Counted from the first letter of the stretch, positions 37,424 through 46,231 are shown. The stretch: DNA of 64,000 nt from UBA1231 sp045123185 (GCA_045123185.1 JBGVIL010000178.1:33874-97873); one strand, 5' to 3'. Notes: generated by a model from the sequence alone, not told the origin. Numbers and translations: made by a program.

Positions 37424-37545
37424 AATAAAGGTGAGACTCGAACTCACGACATTTTGTTTTGAAAAAACATTTTGCTGTTCTTCACCTATTTAATCGGTAA
37501 ATATTTTATATTACAAATACTCTAAACCAACTGAGTTACATTATT
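37424..37545 (-). tRNA. tRNA-like gene with about 48-nt insertion in the anticodon loop
   Basis: 122 nt. Clear D arm (ACTC-AGTTGGTTTA-GAGT) and T arm (GTGAG-TTCGAGT-CTCAC), standard spacer TA, five-base variable region and an acceptor stem with 6 of 7 pairs. The anticodon stem TTTGT/ACAAA encloses a 55-nt loop instead of 7, so about 48 nt look inserted. Within the loop, CAAAATGT is repeated at the 3' boundary. An alternative fold pairs TTTGT with an inner GCAAA and leaves a 23-nt class II-like variable arm. The anticodon cannot be assigned. The insertion is far too short for a self-splicing group I intron. Confidence 0.75.
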
Positions 37546-37564
37546 ATCATTTCTCAATCAACAT

Positions 37565-37574
37565 TGCAAAAGTA
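37565..37574 (-). promoter_or_regulatory. Bacteroidota-type -7 element for tRNA
   Basis: TACTTTTGCA on the minus strand, 19 bases before the tRNA 5' end at 37545; suggests that the tRNA has its own promoter. Confidence 0.55.
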
Positions 37575-37618
37575 CATATTTTATTTTGAAAATACAAATT
37601 TTAAAGAAACTTTTTTTG

Positions 37619-38491
37619 TTAAATTTTTATTCTATATGGATGGTTTCTTTTAAAACTTGTTTTTTTATGTCTATTAATGATATTATCCACGATATCTTTA
37701 CCATATTTTGGATAAAGATATGTATTTATAGCATCTTCATAACCATTTCCATTTAAATAATGGATAAGAATATCATCAACTTCATTATATGAATTTACAC
37801 CAAATTGTTCAACATCGGAACTTGTAATACCTAAACCATCAGTAGGTACAGCATCAATTGCACTTTGTAATGCAATCTTTTTATCTTCACTATCTAAATG
37901 TTCAACATAAAACTTAGCAAGTTCAAATACTTCAGTTTTTAATAATGAAAACAAAGGACTAATATCATACCCACCATTAATTGTATAAAAACCTAGTAGA
38001 TATTCTGTCATATTATCATTATCAACAACAATACCATTTGTTTTTTGAGATAAATTATAAAGATACATCATTCTCATTCTTGCTTTAACATTACCTCTTC
38101 TAATTTTATCTTCAATGGTTTTTGATTCTTGTTCATATCCACCAAATATTGATGGTTCTTCCAAATAAGTTAAAAAGAAATAATATGATTCATCCAATTT
38201 TTTAAATTTGAAATCATCACAAAAAGCATTACCAATTAATCTTGCTCTATCAGATTCTTCCTTTTTATTTGATTCAATTTGTAAAAACCTACCAATTAAT
38301 GGAATACCTAATTCTTTACATATTGGTGACACTATTGCTGCGTTTAATGCACTATCAATACCACCACTAATACCAATTATTAATGCTTTAATATTATTAT
38401 CAATTATATACTGTCTAACATTATTTGTTATAGTTTTTAAAACAGTATCATAATTTATTTCTGAATTTGGGTTATAAAATTTTTCCCTCAT
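37619..38491 (-). CDS. nadE: NAD+ synthetase
   Basis: 290 aa, the length of the ammonia-dependent single-domain type. ATP-pyrophosphatase P-loop SGGIDS at residues 42-47; GNVKARMRMMYLYNLS near residues 131-146 and the acceptor region NMTEYLLGFYTINGGYDISPLFSLLKTEV near 158-188, both typical of NadE. It amidates deamido-NAD to NAD. No glutaminase domain is present. A phage copy could support replication enzymes or counter NAD-depleting host defences; that is inference. It is a single-gene unit with promoter element at 38519-38528. Confidence 0.92.
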   Translation of the reverse strand: MREKFYNPNSEINYDTVLKTITNNVRQYIIDNNIKALIIGISGGIDSALNAAIVSPICKELGIPLIGRFLQIESNKKEESDRARLIGNAFCDDFKFKKLDESYYFFLTYLEEPSIFGGYEQESKTIEDKIRRGNVKARMRMMYLYNLSQKTNGIVVDNDNMTEYLLGFYTINGGYDISPLFSLLKTEVFELAKFYVEHLDSEDKKIALQSAIDAVPTDGLGITSSDVEQFGVNSYNEVDDILIHYLNGNGYEDAINTYLYPKYGKDIVDNIINRHKKTSFKRNHPYRIKI

Positions 38492-38518
38492 ATATCTTAG
38501 TTTTTTTAAGTTTTATGA

Positions 38519-38528
38519 TGCAAAAATA
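38519..38528 (-). promoter_or_regulatory. Bacteroidota-type -7 element
   Basis: TATTTTTGCA on the minus strand, 28 bases before the nadE ATG at 38491. Confidence 0.6.
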
Positions 38529-38618
38529 TATTTTTTATTTTTATTTTCCAAATCTATTAACAAATTTTAAGAAATAAAATATTATACTATTATATAATAA
38601 ATGTATAGGAAATAATAT

Positions 38619-38735
38619 ATGGGGCAAATAATAGAATTTTTATTTAATATTGCGGCAATAGTAATTTTTAACAAATTACAAACTACACAACAAAAAAAGA
38701 ACCAATTAATATTTAATCTTCCTAAAAATAATTGA
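38619..38735 (+). CDS. Very small membrane-like protein
   Basis: 38 aa starting MGQIIEFLFNIAAIVIF, a single hydrophobic helix, followed by a polar tail with QQKKNQ and a TGA stop. It lies in the otherwise empty space between nadE and the gene at 38811. Codon use looks normal, but the size is small enough for chance. Confidence 0.4.
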   Translation: MGQIIEFLFNIAAIVIFNKLQTTQQKKNQLIFNLPKNN

Positions 38736-38766
38736 TAAAAAAGTTGTTTTTATGAAAAAAATATTA

Positions 38767-38774
38767 TATTTTTG
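38767..38774 (+). promoter_or_regulatory. Bacteroidota-type -7 element
   Basis: TATTTTTG on the plus strand, 36 bases before the ATG at 38811. Confidence 0.5.
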
Positions 38775-38810
38775 TAAAATAATAAATAATAAAAGAATTT
38801 TTATGAAAAA

Positions 38811-39374
38811 ATGTTAAATATTATAAATATGGGAATTATAACGTGTATTTTTATTAATTGCTTAATAATAAGCATTGGTTTTTTATTGTTTAAGTTAAAC
38901 AATTATTTTGGATGGGATATATATTATAAAAATTATGATTTATTATCATTTAATGATATTATTAATGACGATACTAATAAATCATATTTTAATAAAGAAA
39001 TGGAAGAAGAGTTTAATATATTTAAAAATATATGTAATAAAACAAATGAAAAATTAATACATTACTATAGAGCATCCTCAAATAGAAAAATATATTTTTG
39101 TTATAATGGTCGTAATAAAATATTTTTATTATATCAATTATCACATTATATAGTTAAAGATAAAACAATTCATTTTATTAATGAAAATATGGACGTTTTA
39201 TCAAGAAAAGAATGTGCAATTGATAATGATGATTTTGAATATCTATTGACACAAAATGCAATAAAAACAAATATAATTAATAAAACAGAAATAGTGTCAA
39301 AATTAATTAAACAAGAAAAAGAAAATTTAAAAAATAATTTTAATATAAATGATAGTGAAAATTATTATAAATAA
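38811..39374 (+). CDS. Single-pass membrane protein of unknown function
   Basis: 187 aa. A hydrophobic helix at about residues 8-28 (GIITCIFINCLIISIGFLLF) has no clear cleavage site. The remainder is soluble, Asn/Lys-rich and helical at the C-terminus. An in-frame ATG at codon 7 is an alternative start. The unit has a TAnnTTTG promoter and a terminator shared with the convergent repeat-protein gene. No family recognised. Confidence 0.65.
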   Translation: MLNIINMGIITCIFINCLIISIGFLLFKLNNYFGWDIYYKNYDLLSFNDIINDDTNKSYFNKEMEEEFNIFKNICNKTNEKLIHYYRASSNRKIYFCYNGRNKIFLLYQLSHYIVKDKTIHFINENMDVLSRKECAIDNDDFEYLLTQNAIKTNIINKTEIVSKLIKQEKENLKNNFNINDSENYYK

Positions 39375-39388
39375 TAAATTTTATATAA

Positions 39389-39421
39389 AAAAAGGTTAAC
39401 TAAATTAATAGTTAACCTTTT
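39389..39421. terminator. Bidirectional terminator
   Basis: Stem AAAAGGTTAACTA / TAGTTAACCTTTT with loop AATTAA between convergent genes; same hairpin as 14657-14690. Confidence 0.85.
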
Positions 39422-39437
39422 TTTATTTATAATATTA

Positions 39438-42400
39438 CTATTCATCACATTCAAATATACTATCATTTGGGTTAATATCACCAATAACAATTTCTTCTAA
39501 TGTTTTATTAGTATTTGAACCTACACCATAAAATGCACAATCGCCATATTTTAAATTAGATAAATCCCATCCTCTTAAATCTAAGGATGTTAAACTTTCA
39601 CAATAATAAAACATTTCACGCATATTAGTTACCTTTGATGTATCAAATGAACTTAAATCTAAGGATGTTAAACTATTACAACCATTAAACATATCATACA
39701 TATCATATACATTAGATGTATCAAATGAACTTAAATCTAAGGATGTTAAATTCCAACAGTCATAAAACATACCATCCATACTAGTAACAGCAGATGTATT
39801 AAATGAACTTAAATCTAAGGATGTTAAATTATTACAATGACTAAACATCCAACCCATATGAGTTACATTAGATGTATCAAATGAACTTAAATCTAAGGAT
39901 GTTAAACCACTACTTCTAGAAAACATACCATCCATACCAGTTACCTTAGATGTATCAAAGTTATCACCAAAATTAATTGATATTAAATCATAACAATTAG
40001 CAAACATAAAACCCATATAAGTTACATTAGATGTATTAAATGAACTTAAATCTAATGATGTTAAATTATTACAATTAGAAAACATTTCATACATACTAGT
40101 TACATTAGATGTATCTATAAACATTTTAACTGTATGTTCACCTAATGTTTCAAATGTATAATTTAAAGTAGGTGTTATTTCTACATTATCAACAAACATG
40201 TGTACAATATAATCTACCATAGAATTATTATACATTAAATAGCATGATTCTGTTGTACTAGTTACATTTAATGTTTCAATTACATTAAAATATGATTTAT
40301 TATTATCACCAATTAATATATATTGTAATTCTTTATGATTGCTTAAACCAATTTCTTCTTCACCTCTTAATATAATTGATGTAGCAGCATCTGCTTCATA
40401 TGTTACTTCCCAAACATTATCTGTTGTGTTATAAACACATTGTACACCATTTACTGTGAAATTACCTTCACTTAATTCAATACCATTTTCAATGAAAATA
40501 AACTTACAATTCACTTCACTTGTTTGACATGTATCAATTGTCCAAGTTTCTGGTAAATAACCATTTTCAATTATATATTGATATTGTTCAGTATACAAAC
40601 AATTATATTTAAATACCCCGTTTTGTGGTAAACCATAGAACATATCATCCATTCCTTCAATAGATGAAACATCACATAACATAGTAATAGAAGTTAATAT
40701 TGGATTTGTATACATGTTATAATCTTCCATTAAGAACATTTCATTACAAGTCCATAACATACTTGTATCAATATTATCATGTATAGTAATTGATTTAATT
40801 TCATTACAATTATAGAACATTCTATCCATAAAGAATAATGGAATGCCAGTAGTATCAATTAATATTTTAATTGTATGCTCACCTACTGTATCAAATTTGT
40901 GATAAATGTCATAAATAACTTCTTTATCATCAATTAATATTGCACCAATATATGGTTGGTAAGCACCATTAATTAATTTAATTAATTTATCAGTATCACT
41001 AACTTCTATAGTTTCTGTGATGTTAAAACATTCATATGAAGAAATGTTTTCACCAATAAAAATATATTTTTTATTTACATTAATATTATTAAATGAACCA
41101 ATTTCAATATTATTTAATGATACAATATATTCTTTTGCTAATGATAATGGTTCATCATTAAACCATGTATTATAACTTGAATCATAAAAACATTCAATAC
41201 CATTTATTGTAACAACACCTTCGCTTATTTCAGTACCATTATCAATTATTGAAAACGCAGTATAAATATCTTCACTTGACATTATATACCAACCTTCAAA
41301 TTGACCATCTTGCCCCATTCCTTGTAAAAAATATTGGTATGCTTCTTCATATTGTTTATTATAAATTAATGTACCAATTGGAGCAATATTATCAAACGCA
41401 TAACCACCACTATTAATGTTTGATACATCACCCATCATTATAATTTCACTTAAGTTTGGAGAGTTAGAGAATGTATAATACCAATCCCAAGTGTATCTTG
41501 TATTCCATACAGACATATCTACTGTTGGTAAGTTAGTACAGTTATCAAATACATAATATAAACGTTCACCATTTTCAAATGTACAATTTTCACCAAATTT
41601 AACTTCCAATAATTTATTACAATAATTAAATATACCAAAAATACCATCTAATTCTTGTGTAATATTTACTTTTCTTGTATCAAATGAAGTTAAATCAATA
41701 CTTTGGATATTTGAACAAAATGCAAACATATTACCCATTTGTCTTAATTCAGATGTGTCAAGTTTATCTAAATTATGTATTTTCTCTAAATTACTACACA
41801 TCATGAACATTTGTGATAATGATGTGATTTTTGGAGATATGAAACTACCAAAATCAATTTCTTTTAATGATGTAATACCACAAAACATGCCAGTCATGTT
41901 AATTGCTTTAGTGTAAAATTTAATTTCAAGTTCCACTAAATAATTTCCATTGATTCTATCAAACATATTATATATAATTGGCACATTATAACCATAATCA
42001 ACATATGGCATTCGTTCACCATTAATATTAATTTGTGATACTTGTGATAAATCAAATGAAGGATAAGAACCATCTAATCCAGTACCTAAAACTTGTAAAG
42101 ATGTATAATGTTTATCTCTCCAATTATAATTAATAGTATAAACATCATCAATTATTAATGAAAATGGTAATGAACCATAAACTGTAATACCAACATCTTC
42201 TTTATAATGTTCATATTTACATGCGATGAATGTTTTTTCATACCCATAATCATTTAAAATTAATGATATAAAATCACCTAAAAAGTCTATATTACTAATA
42301 GTAGTACTTTCAATTTCACTATAATCAATGAATTCAAATGTAATATTATCTTCACTTCTTGCATACCCATTTTCAATTATTTCACTTAAAGATGGATACC

Positions 42401-42986
42401 AATCATACCATCGTGTTTCTTTACAATTTTCACATAAATTTTCACTATCATAAGTAGTTGGCATTGAACCATATTGGTCTTCCCAACCAAAACATAAATA
42501 TACATCATTTGGGTTTACTGATTGTGGGAATACAATCTTTGCATGATTAAATGGTTTAGTAATCCAAAGATTATCATCACTTGATTCAACACATTGACAA
42601 TACCAATTAGAATACACATCAACATCAACACTACCTTCTGTGTAATAATTGTAGTTATCTATATATTGTTTTTCACCACTTGCATCCATTAACATTGGTT
42701 TTGATGCAAAATATTCTTCAAATGTTTTACTATTTTCATTTCTTCTACTAAATGCAGAACTTGATACTGTTTCATCATCTAGTGTCAATACTGATGCTTC
42801 ACTAACATTTCCTTCTTCACCACCACTTGATAAGAATCTAACATCAACAATATTTTTTGTTAAAATATAAGATGCTTTAAAAAATACCATATCATTATCA
42901 CTTGTTGATGCAACATTAGGAAATACTAATTTTGATTCTTTTTCTGCATATTGAGAATAATTATCAAATAATTTTAAATCTTTCAT
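39438..42986 (-). CDS. BspA-like repeat protein with long atypical N-terminal half (1182 aa)
   Basis: A diverged docking module at residues 1-60 (KLFDNYSQYAEKESKLVFPNVAST) is followed by about 840 residues of beta-rich, Tyr/Asp/Cys-containing sequence with scattered degenerate repeats (e.g. SLSQMFMMCSNLEKI near 385). About seven canonical 26-residue repeats lie at the C-terminus (about 960-1150, LTSLDLSSFNTSNVTYMGFMF). It lacks the VPxxCxLTLC cap of the sister genes and ends in an acidic tail. There is no signal peptide. Divergent from the papain-like protease, with late-type boxes between. Confidence 0.82.
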   Translation of the reverse strand: MKDLKLFDNYSQYAEKESKLVFPNVASTSDNDMVFFKASYILTKNIVDVRFLSSGGEEGNVSEASVLTLDDETVSSSAFSRRNENSKTFEEYFASKPMLMDASGEKQYIDNYNYYTEGSVDVDVYSNWYCQCVESSDDNLWITKPFNHAKIVFPQSVNPNDVYLCFGWEDQYGSMPTTYDSENLCENCKETRWYDWYPSLSEIIENGYARSEDNITFEFIDYSEIESTTISNIDFLGDFISLILNDYGYEKTFIACKYEHYKEDVGITVYGSLPFSLIIDDVYTINYNWRDKHYTSLQVLGTGLDGSYPSFDLSQVSQININGERMPYVDYGYNVPIIYNMFDRINGNYLVELEIKFYTKAINMTGMFCGITSLKEIDFGSFISPKITSLSQMFMMCSNLEKIHNLDKLDTSELRQMGNMFAFCSNIQSIDLTSFDTRKVNITQELDGIFGIFNYCNKLLEVKFGENCTFENGERLYYVFDNCTNLPTVDMSVWNTRYTWDWYYTFSNSPNLSEIIMMGDVSNINSGGYAFDNIAPIGTLIYNKQYEEAYQYFLQGMGQDGQFEGWYIMSSEDIYTAFSIIDNGTEISEGVVTINGIECFYDSSYNTWFNDEPLSLAKEYIVSLNNIEIGSFNNINVNKKYIFIGENISSYECFNITETIEVSDTDKLIKLINGAYQPYIGAILIDDKEVIYDIYHKFDTVGEHTIKILIDTTGIPLFFMDRMFYNCNEIKSITIHDNIDTSMLWTCNEMFLMEDYNMYTNPILTSITMLCDVSSIEGMDDMFYGLPQNGVFKYNCLYTEQYQYIIENGYLPETWTIDTCQTSEVNCKFIFIENGIELSEGNFTVNGVQCVYNTTDNVWEVTYEADAATSIILRGEEEIGLSNHKELQYILIGDNNKSYFNVIETLNVTSTTESCYLMYNNSMVDYIVHMFVDNVEITPTLNYTFETLGEHTVKMFIDTSNVTSMYEMFSNCNNLTSLDLSSFNTSNVTYMGFMFANCYDLISINFGDNFDTSKVTGMDGMFSRSSGLTSLDLSSFDTSNVTHMGWMFSHCNNLTSLDLSSFNTSAVTSMDGMFYDCWNLTSLDLSSFDTSNVYDMYDMFNGCNSLTSLDLSSFDTSKVTNMREMFYYCESLTSLDLRGWDLSNLKYGDCAFYGVGSNTNKTLEEIVIGDINPNDSIFECDE

Positions 42987-43011
42987 ATTTTAGTATTTTA
43001 ATATATATTTT

Positions 43012-43048
43012 TATTATAAATACTATAAATGACACCATATTTATAGTA
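43012..43048. promoter_or_regulatory. Pair of divergent late-type boxes
   Basis: TATTTATAATA on the minus strand (43012-43022) and TATTTATAGTA on the plus strand (43038-43048), 25 and 16 bases from the divergent ATGs at 42986 and 43065. Confidence 0.45.
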
Positions 43049-43064
43049 AAAACACATTTAAATT

Positions 43065-43694
43065 ATGAAAAATAAATATGGATGTATTAAATCAATATTA
43101 GATGGTTCAGAACAAGTTTTTAAAGCCCAAGGTTCAATGGAAATACCAAATGAGTATTCTTATAAGAATTACTTACCAAAGGTCTTAAATCAAGGAAATG
43201 AGCCAATTTGCGTGCCATGTTCAATATCATCTTATATTAATTGGGATTTAAATATTAGAAATAATGAAGATGAAAAGGATTATCATATTAATGTAAATGA
43301 AATATACGATTCAAGAAGTAATAATGATGAAGATAATGGAATGATGATAAAAGAAGCATTATCATATTTAAAACACAATGGTGTTGAAACAGATAATGGT
43401 AAATATAAAATTAAAGGATATGCAATTGTTGGTAGTATTGAAACGCTTAAACGTGCAATTGTTATGAATGGTATTTGTATTGGTGGATTACCAACATATG
43501 ATACACCAAATGATGAATTTTGGATTAATGATGGAAGTGAATTTTTAGGTGGTCATGCAATTGCAATTATTGGATATGATGAAGAAGGATTTATAATTAG
43601 AAATTCATGGGGAAAATCATATGGATATGATGGATATTCGCATATGAAATATGAAGATTTTAATAAATTTTATGAAATTTGGACACTATATTAA
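43065..43694 (+). CDS. Papain-like (C1) cysteine protease
   Basis: 209 aa. Oxyanion Gln43 and likely nucleophile Cys49 in NQGNEPICVPCS, His in GGHAIAIIGYD near residue 165, Asn in IRNSWGKSYG near residue 180: the C1 triad in the right order. There is no signal peptide and only about 25 residues before the catalytic domain, so no long inhibitory propeptide is evident. It lies between two repeat-protein genes and shares their promoter type, suggesting late expression. It could process virion proteins or act on the host; the sequence does not decide. Confidence 0.88.
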   Translation: MKNKYGCIKSILDGSEQVFKAQGSMEIPNEYSYKNYLPKVLNQGNEPICVPCSISSYINWDLNIRNNEDEKDYHINVNEIYDSRSNNDEDNGMMIKEALSYLKHNGVETDNGKYKIKGYAIVGSIETLKRAIVMNGICIGGLPTYDTPNDEFWINDGSEFLGGHAIAIIGYDEEGFIIRNSWGKSYGYDGYSHMKYEDFNKFYEIWTLY

Positions 43695-43705
43695 TAATAA
43701 ATAAA

Positions 43706-43733
43706 AAGGTTAACTATTAATTTAGTTAACCTT
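43706..43733. terminator. Bidirectional terminator
   Basis: 11-bp stem AAGGTTAACTA / TAGTTAACCTT between convergent genes ending at 43694 and 43750; same family as 14657-14690. Confidence 0.8.
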
Positions 43734-43749
43734 ATTTTATTATAATATA

Positions 43750-44775
43750 TTATTCAGTACAATTTCTATATACAATATTTGATGGTTTTTCATTTAAATT
43801 ATTTAATAAAGTTTCCCAAGATGATCTTGTATTTTCACATAGATTTAACACACATTCTGATGATATATCAGTGAACATTCTATAATAATTAGATGTATAA
43901 GATAATACATTAGACACATCTGCTTTATTACCAAATGTAATTGATGTTAAACTATTACATTTCCAAAACATATCAGATATATATGTTGAATTACTTAAAT
44001 CAAATGAATTTAAGTCAATTAATGCTAAATTAACACAACTTTCAAACATTTTACCAGTAGAATATAAATTAGGTGTGTTAAAGTTATTAATACCTATTAA
44101 ATTATCTGTTGAAGTTAAAGCATTACATCCATAGAACATTTCACTCATAGATTCAACATTAGATGTATCAAATTCATCACCAAATGTAACTGATGTTAAA
44201 CTTCTACATCTAGCAAACATACCAGTCATATCAATTACATTAGATGTATCAAATGAACTTAAATCTATAGATGTTAAACTACCACAATCTAAAAATAAAT
44301 ATCTCATAGATGTAATTAAAGTAGTGTCAAAATTATCACCAAATGTAACTGAAGTTAAATGATTTGACATTCTATATAAATCATTTATTTTAGTTTTTAA
44401 ATGTGAAAAATCAATATATGTCATTTTAACGCTATCAATACCATATGATGTACCACCATAATCTCTTGAAAAAACTCTATCTAAACTAATTGACTCAAAT
44501 GTTTCATCAACATGGAATTTATAAGTCACTTTATTATCTTCATTTTCTTCAACTAATTCTTCATTTATAATCCAATTTGGTTTATTATTACTATAATATA
44601 AATTATTTCCATCACCATAACTTAATGAAAAATCATATACTGCTAAAATATAATTACCATCTTCTTTTACCCAAACTTTACCATTATCTTGTGTTAACGA
44701 TACTTGTGGATAATCTAATGAATTTTTAACATTTAAAAATTCTTCTTCTGTGTTAAATTTTCTTAATTTTTCCAT
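43750..44775 (-). CDS. BspA-like repeat protein (341 aa)
   Basis: The N-terminal docking module (MEKLRKFNTEEEFLNVKNSLDYPQVSLT...GKVWV) is almost the same as in 12846-13892. About five degenerate 26-residue repeats at residues 140-270 (LTSIDLSSFDTSNVIDMTGMF) are followed by a C-terminal cap (SSECVLNLCENTRSSWETLL). Its ATG follows directly after the terminator hairpin of the CCA-adding enzyme gene, so it needs a promoter inside or near that hairpin or read-through. No signal peptide. Same inferred role as its sisters. Confidence 0.83.
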   Translation of the reverse strand: MEKLRKFNTEEEFLNVKNSLDYPQVSLTQDNGKVWVKEDGNYILAVYDFSLSYGDGNNLYYSNNKPNWIINEELVEENEDNKVTYKFHVDETFESISLDRVFSRDYGGTSYGIDSVKMTYIDFSHLKTKINDLYRMSNHLTSVTFGDNFDTTLITSMRYLFLDCGSLTSIDLSSFDTSNVIDMTGMFARCRSLTSVTFGDEFDTSNVESMSEMFYGCNALTSTDNLIGINNFNTPNLYSTGKMFESCVNLALIDLNSFDLSNSTYISDMFWKCNSLTSITFGNKADVSNVLSYTSNYYRMFTDISSECVLNLCENTRSSWETLLNNLNEKPSNIVYRNCTE

Positions 44776-44781
44776 AAAAAA

Positions 44782-44814
44782 TAGTCTGTATAATATTTAA
44801 TATTATACAGACTA
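44782..44814. terminator. 16-bp perfect hairpin terminator
   Basis: Perfect inverted repeat starting TAGTCTGTATAATATT with a single central base, followed on the minus strand by a T6 run, just after the CCA-adding enzyme stop and just before the next ATG. Confidence 0.85.
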
Positions 44815-44819
44815 CAAAA

Positions 44820-46223
44820 TTACACTATATCAAGGTGCATTATTTTTTCAATTTCTTTGAAACATTCTTCTTTTGTGATATTTGGATTTTCATAATATGC
44901 ATCTTTTACAATATCAAGGAAATATCCGATACGAGGTCCTTTTTTCAGATTAAAATGTTCCATAATATCATTACCATTAATTGGTAATTTTACTTTTGTT
45001 GATTCTGTTTCCTCTTTATCTCTTAGTTCAATTATTTTATTAATAATCAAACCAACTTGTTCAAGCATACAATATCCAATAGCATGAGAAGCATTATCAG
45101 CATTAATAATATCCAATACCATTGCCATATTATCAGAATTTTCCATATCATTCATGAATTTTCTAATAACCTTATCTGATGGGCATTTATTACCATTTTG
45201 TTTGAATCTCATATGATTCTTAACACCCATAACCACCATATCAGTAAGATTATTTGCATATTTCATTCTTTTCATGATATTTGATGTTAACGTTGCTCCG
45301 CTATATTCATGACTAAAGAAATGAACTTTACCATTTACTGTACATCTACATTGTGGCTTTGCAATATCATGGAATAATGCACCCAATCTATGCGGTAACA
45401 TTTGATGTACTCTATCAACTACTGACATTGTATGTTCAAATGCATCACCAAAATGCTGTTCACCTTGTTCACAACCAATTAACGCATATACTTCAGGTAA
45501 TACTCTTTTCAGTAATCCACAATGATACATTTTTCTTAACCCCATTGATGGAAATTCAGCAAGAAGTATTTTATTAATTTCACTTGTTATTTTTTCTTGT
45601 GCTACACCATTTATTTTAAATGCATTTGTAACAATTCCCAACCAAGTTTTTCTTTCAATAGCAAAACCAAATAATGTATGGAATCTCATAATTCTTAACA
45701 TTTTTATTGGGTCTTTTGTGAATATTTTTGTAGCATCATATGGTGTTCTTAGAATACCGTTTTTAAGGTCATTTAAGCCGTTTCTAGATGGGTCTAATAT
45801 CTTTTTGGTACATATATCCATATAGAGGGCATTTATCGTTAAATCACGCATTAAACAATCTTCAAGCAATGTTCCAAATGGTTCTTCAATACCTTTTGTA
45901 TCACTAACCTCAATATTAATATCCTTAAATTTAGATATGGTTTTAATATTAAATTTCACACATCTAGAATTTTCATATATAATTGGATTACTATCTTCTC
46001 TATAACATCCATATTCTTTACATATCCATCTAGCGAAATTAATTGAGCCACCATATTCTTGAACTACAAAATCAATGTCATGTATTTCTCTTCCTAGTAA
46101 TAAATCTCTAACACAACCACCACATAAGAAAACACTATTTGCCCATTTTGTTCCTTTAATTGCAACTGCAATGTCTTCAATCAATTCACTATATACGTTA
46201 TTTTTTGGTAATGATATTTCCAT
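44820..46223 (-). CDS. cca: CCA-adding tRNA nucleotidyltransferase with HD domain
   Basis: 467 aa. Nucleotidyltransferase head GGCVRDLLLG at residues 35-44 and the metal-binding DID at 49-51; head and neck regions DLTINALYMD and KDPIKMLRIMRFHTLFGF; then an HD phosphohydrolase domain with LFHDIAK near residue 270. This is the class II tRNA nucleotidyltransferase layout. It adds or repairs the 3' CCA of tRNA. None of the four tRNA genes in the window encodes a clean CCA end, so the enzyme may mature them. Transcribed with the small gene upstream; ends at a strong hairpin. Confidence 0.93.
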   Translation of the reverse strand: MEISLPKNNVYSELIEDIAVAIKGTKWANSVFLCGGCVRDLLLGREIHDIDFVVQEYGGSINFARWICKEYGCYREDSNPIIYENSRCVKFNIKTISKFKDINIEVSDTKGIEEPFGTLLEDCLMRDLTINALYMDICTKKILDPSRNGLNDLKNGILRTPYDATKIFTKDPIKMLRIMRFHTLFGFAIERKTWLGIVTNAFKINGVAQEKITSEINKILLAEFPSMGLRKMYHCGLLKRVLPEVYALIGCEQGEQHFGDAFEHTMSVVDRVHQMLPHRLGALFHDIAKPQCRCTVNGKVHFFSHEYSGATLTSNIMKRMKYANNLTDMVVMGVKNHMRFKQNGNKCPSDKVIRKFMNDMENSDNMAMVLDIINADNASHAIGYCMLEQVGLIINKIIELRDKEETESTKVKLPINGNDIMEHFNLKKGPRIGYFLDIVKDAYYENPNITKEECFKEIEKIMHLDIV

Positions 46224-46231
46224 ATTTAATT

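Noticed and set aside
37424..37545. Group I intron in the tRNA
   Set aside because: The insertion is about 48 nt, much smaller than any self-splicing intron core, and no P7-like pairing is visible.
12846..44775. CRISPR-like or satellite repeats suggested by the regular 78-base periodicity
   Set aside because: The repeats are in frame within long open reading frames, encode the 26-residue LTSLDLS...MFxxC unit and vary mainly at synonymous or surface positions. There are no identical direct repeats with unique spacers.
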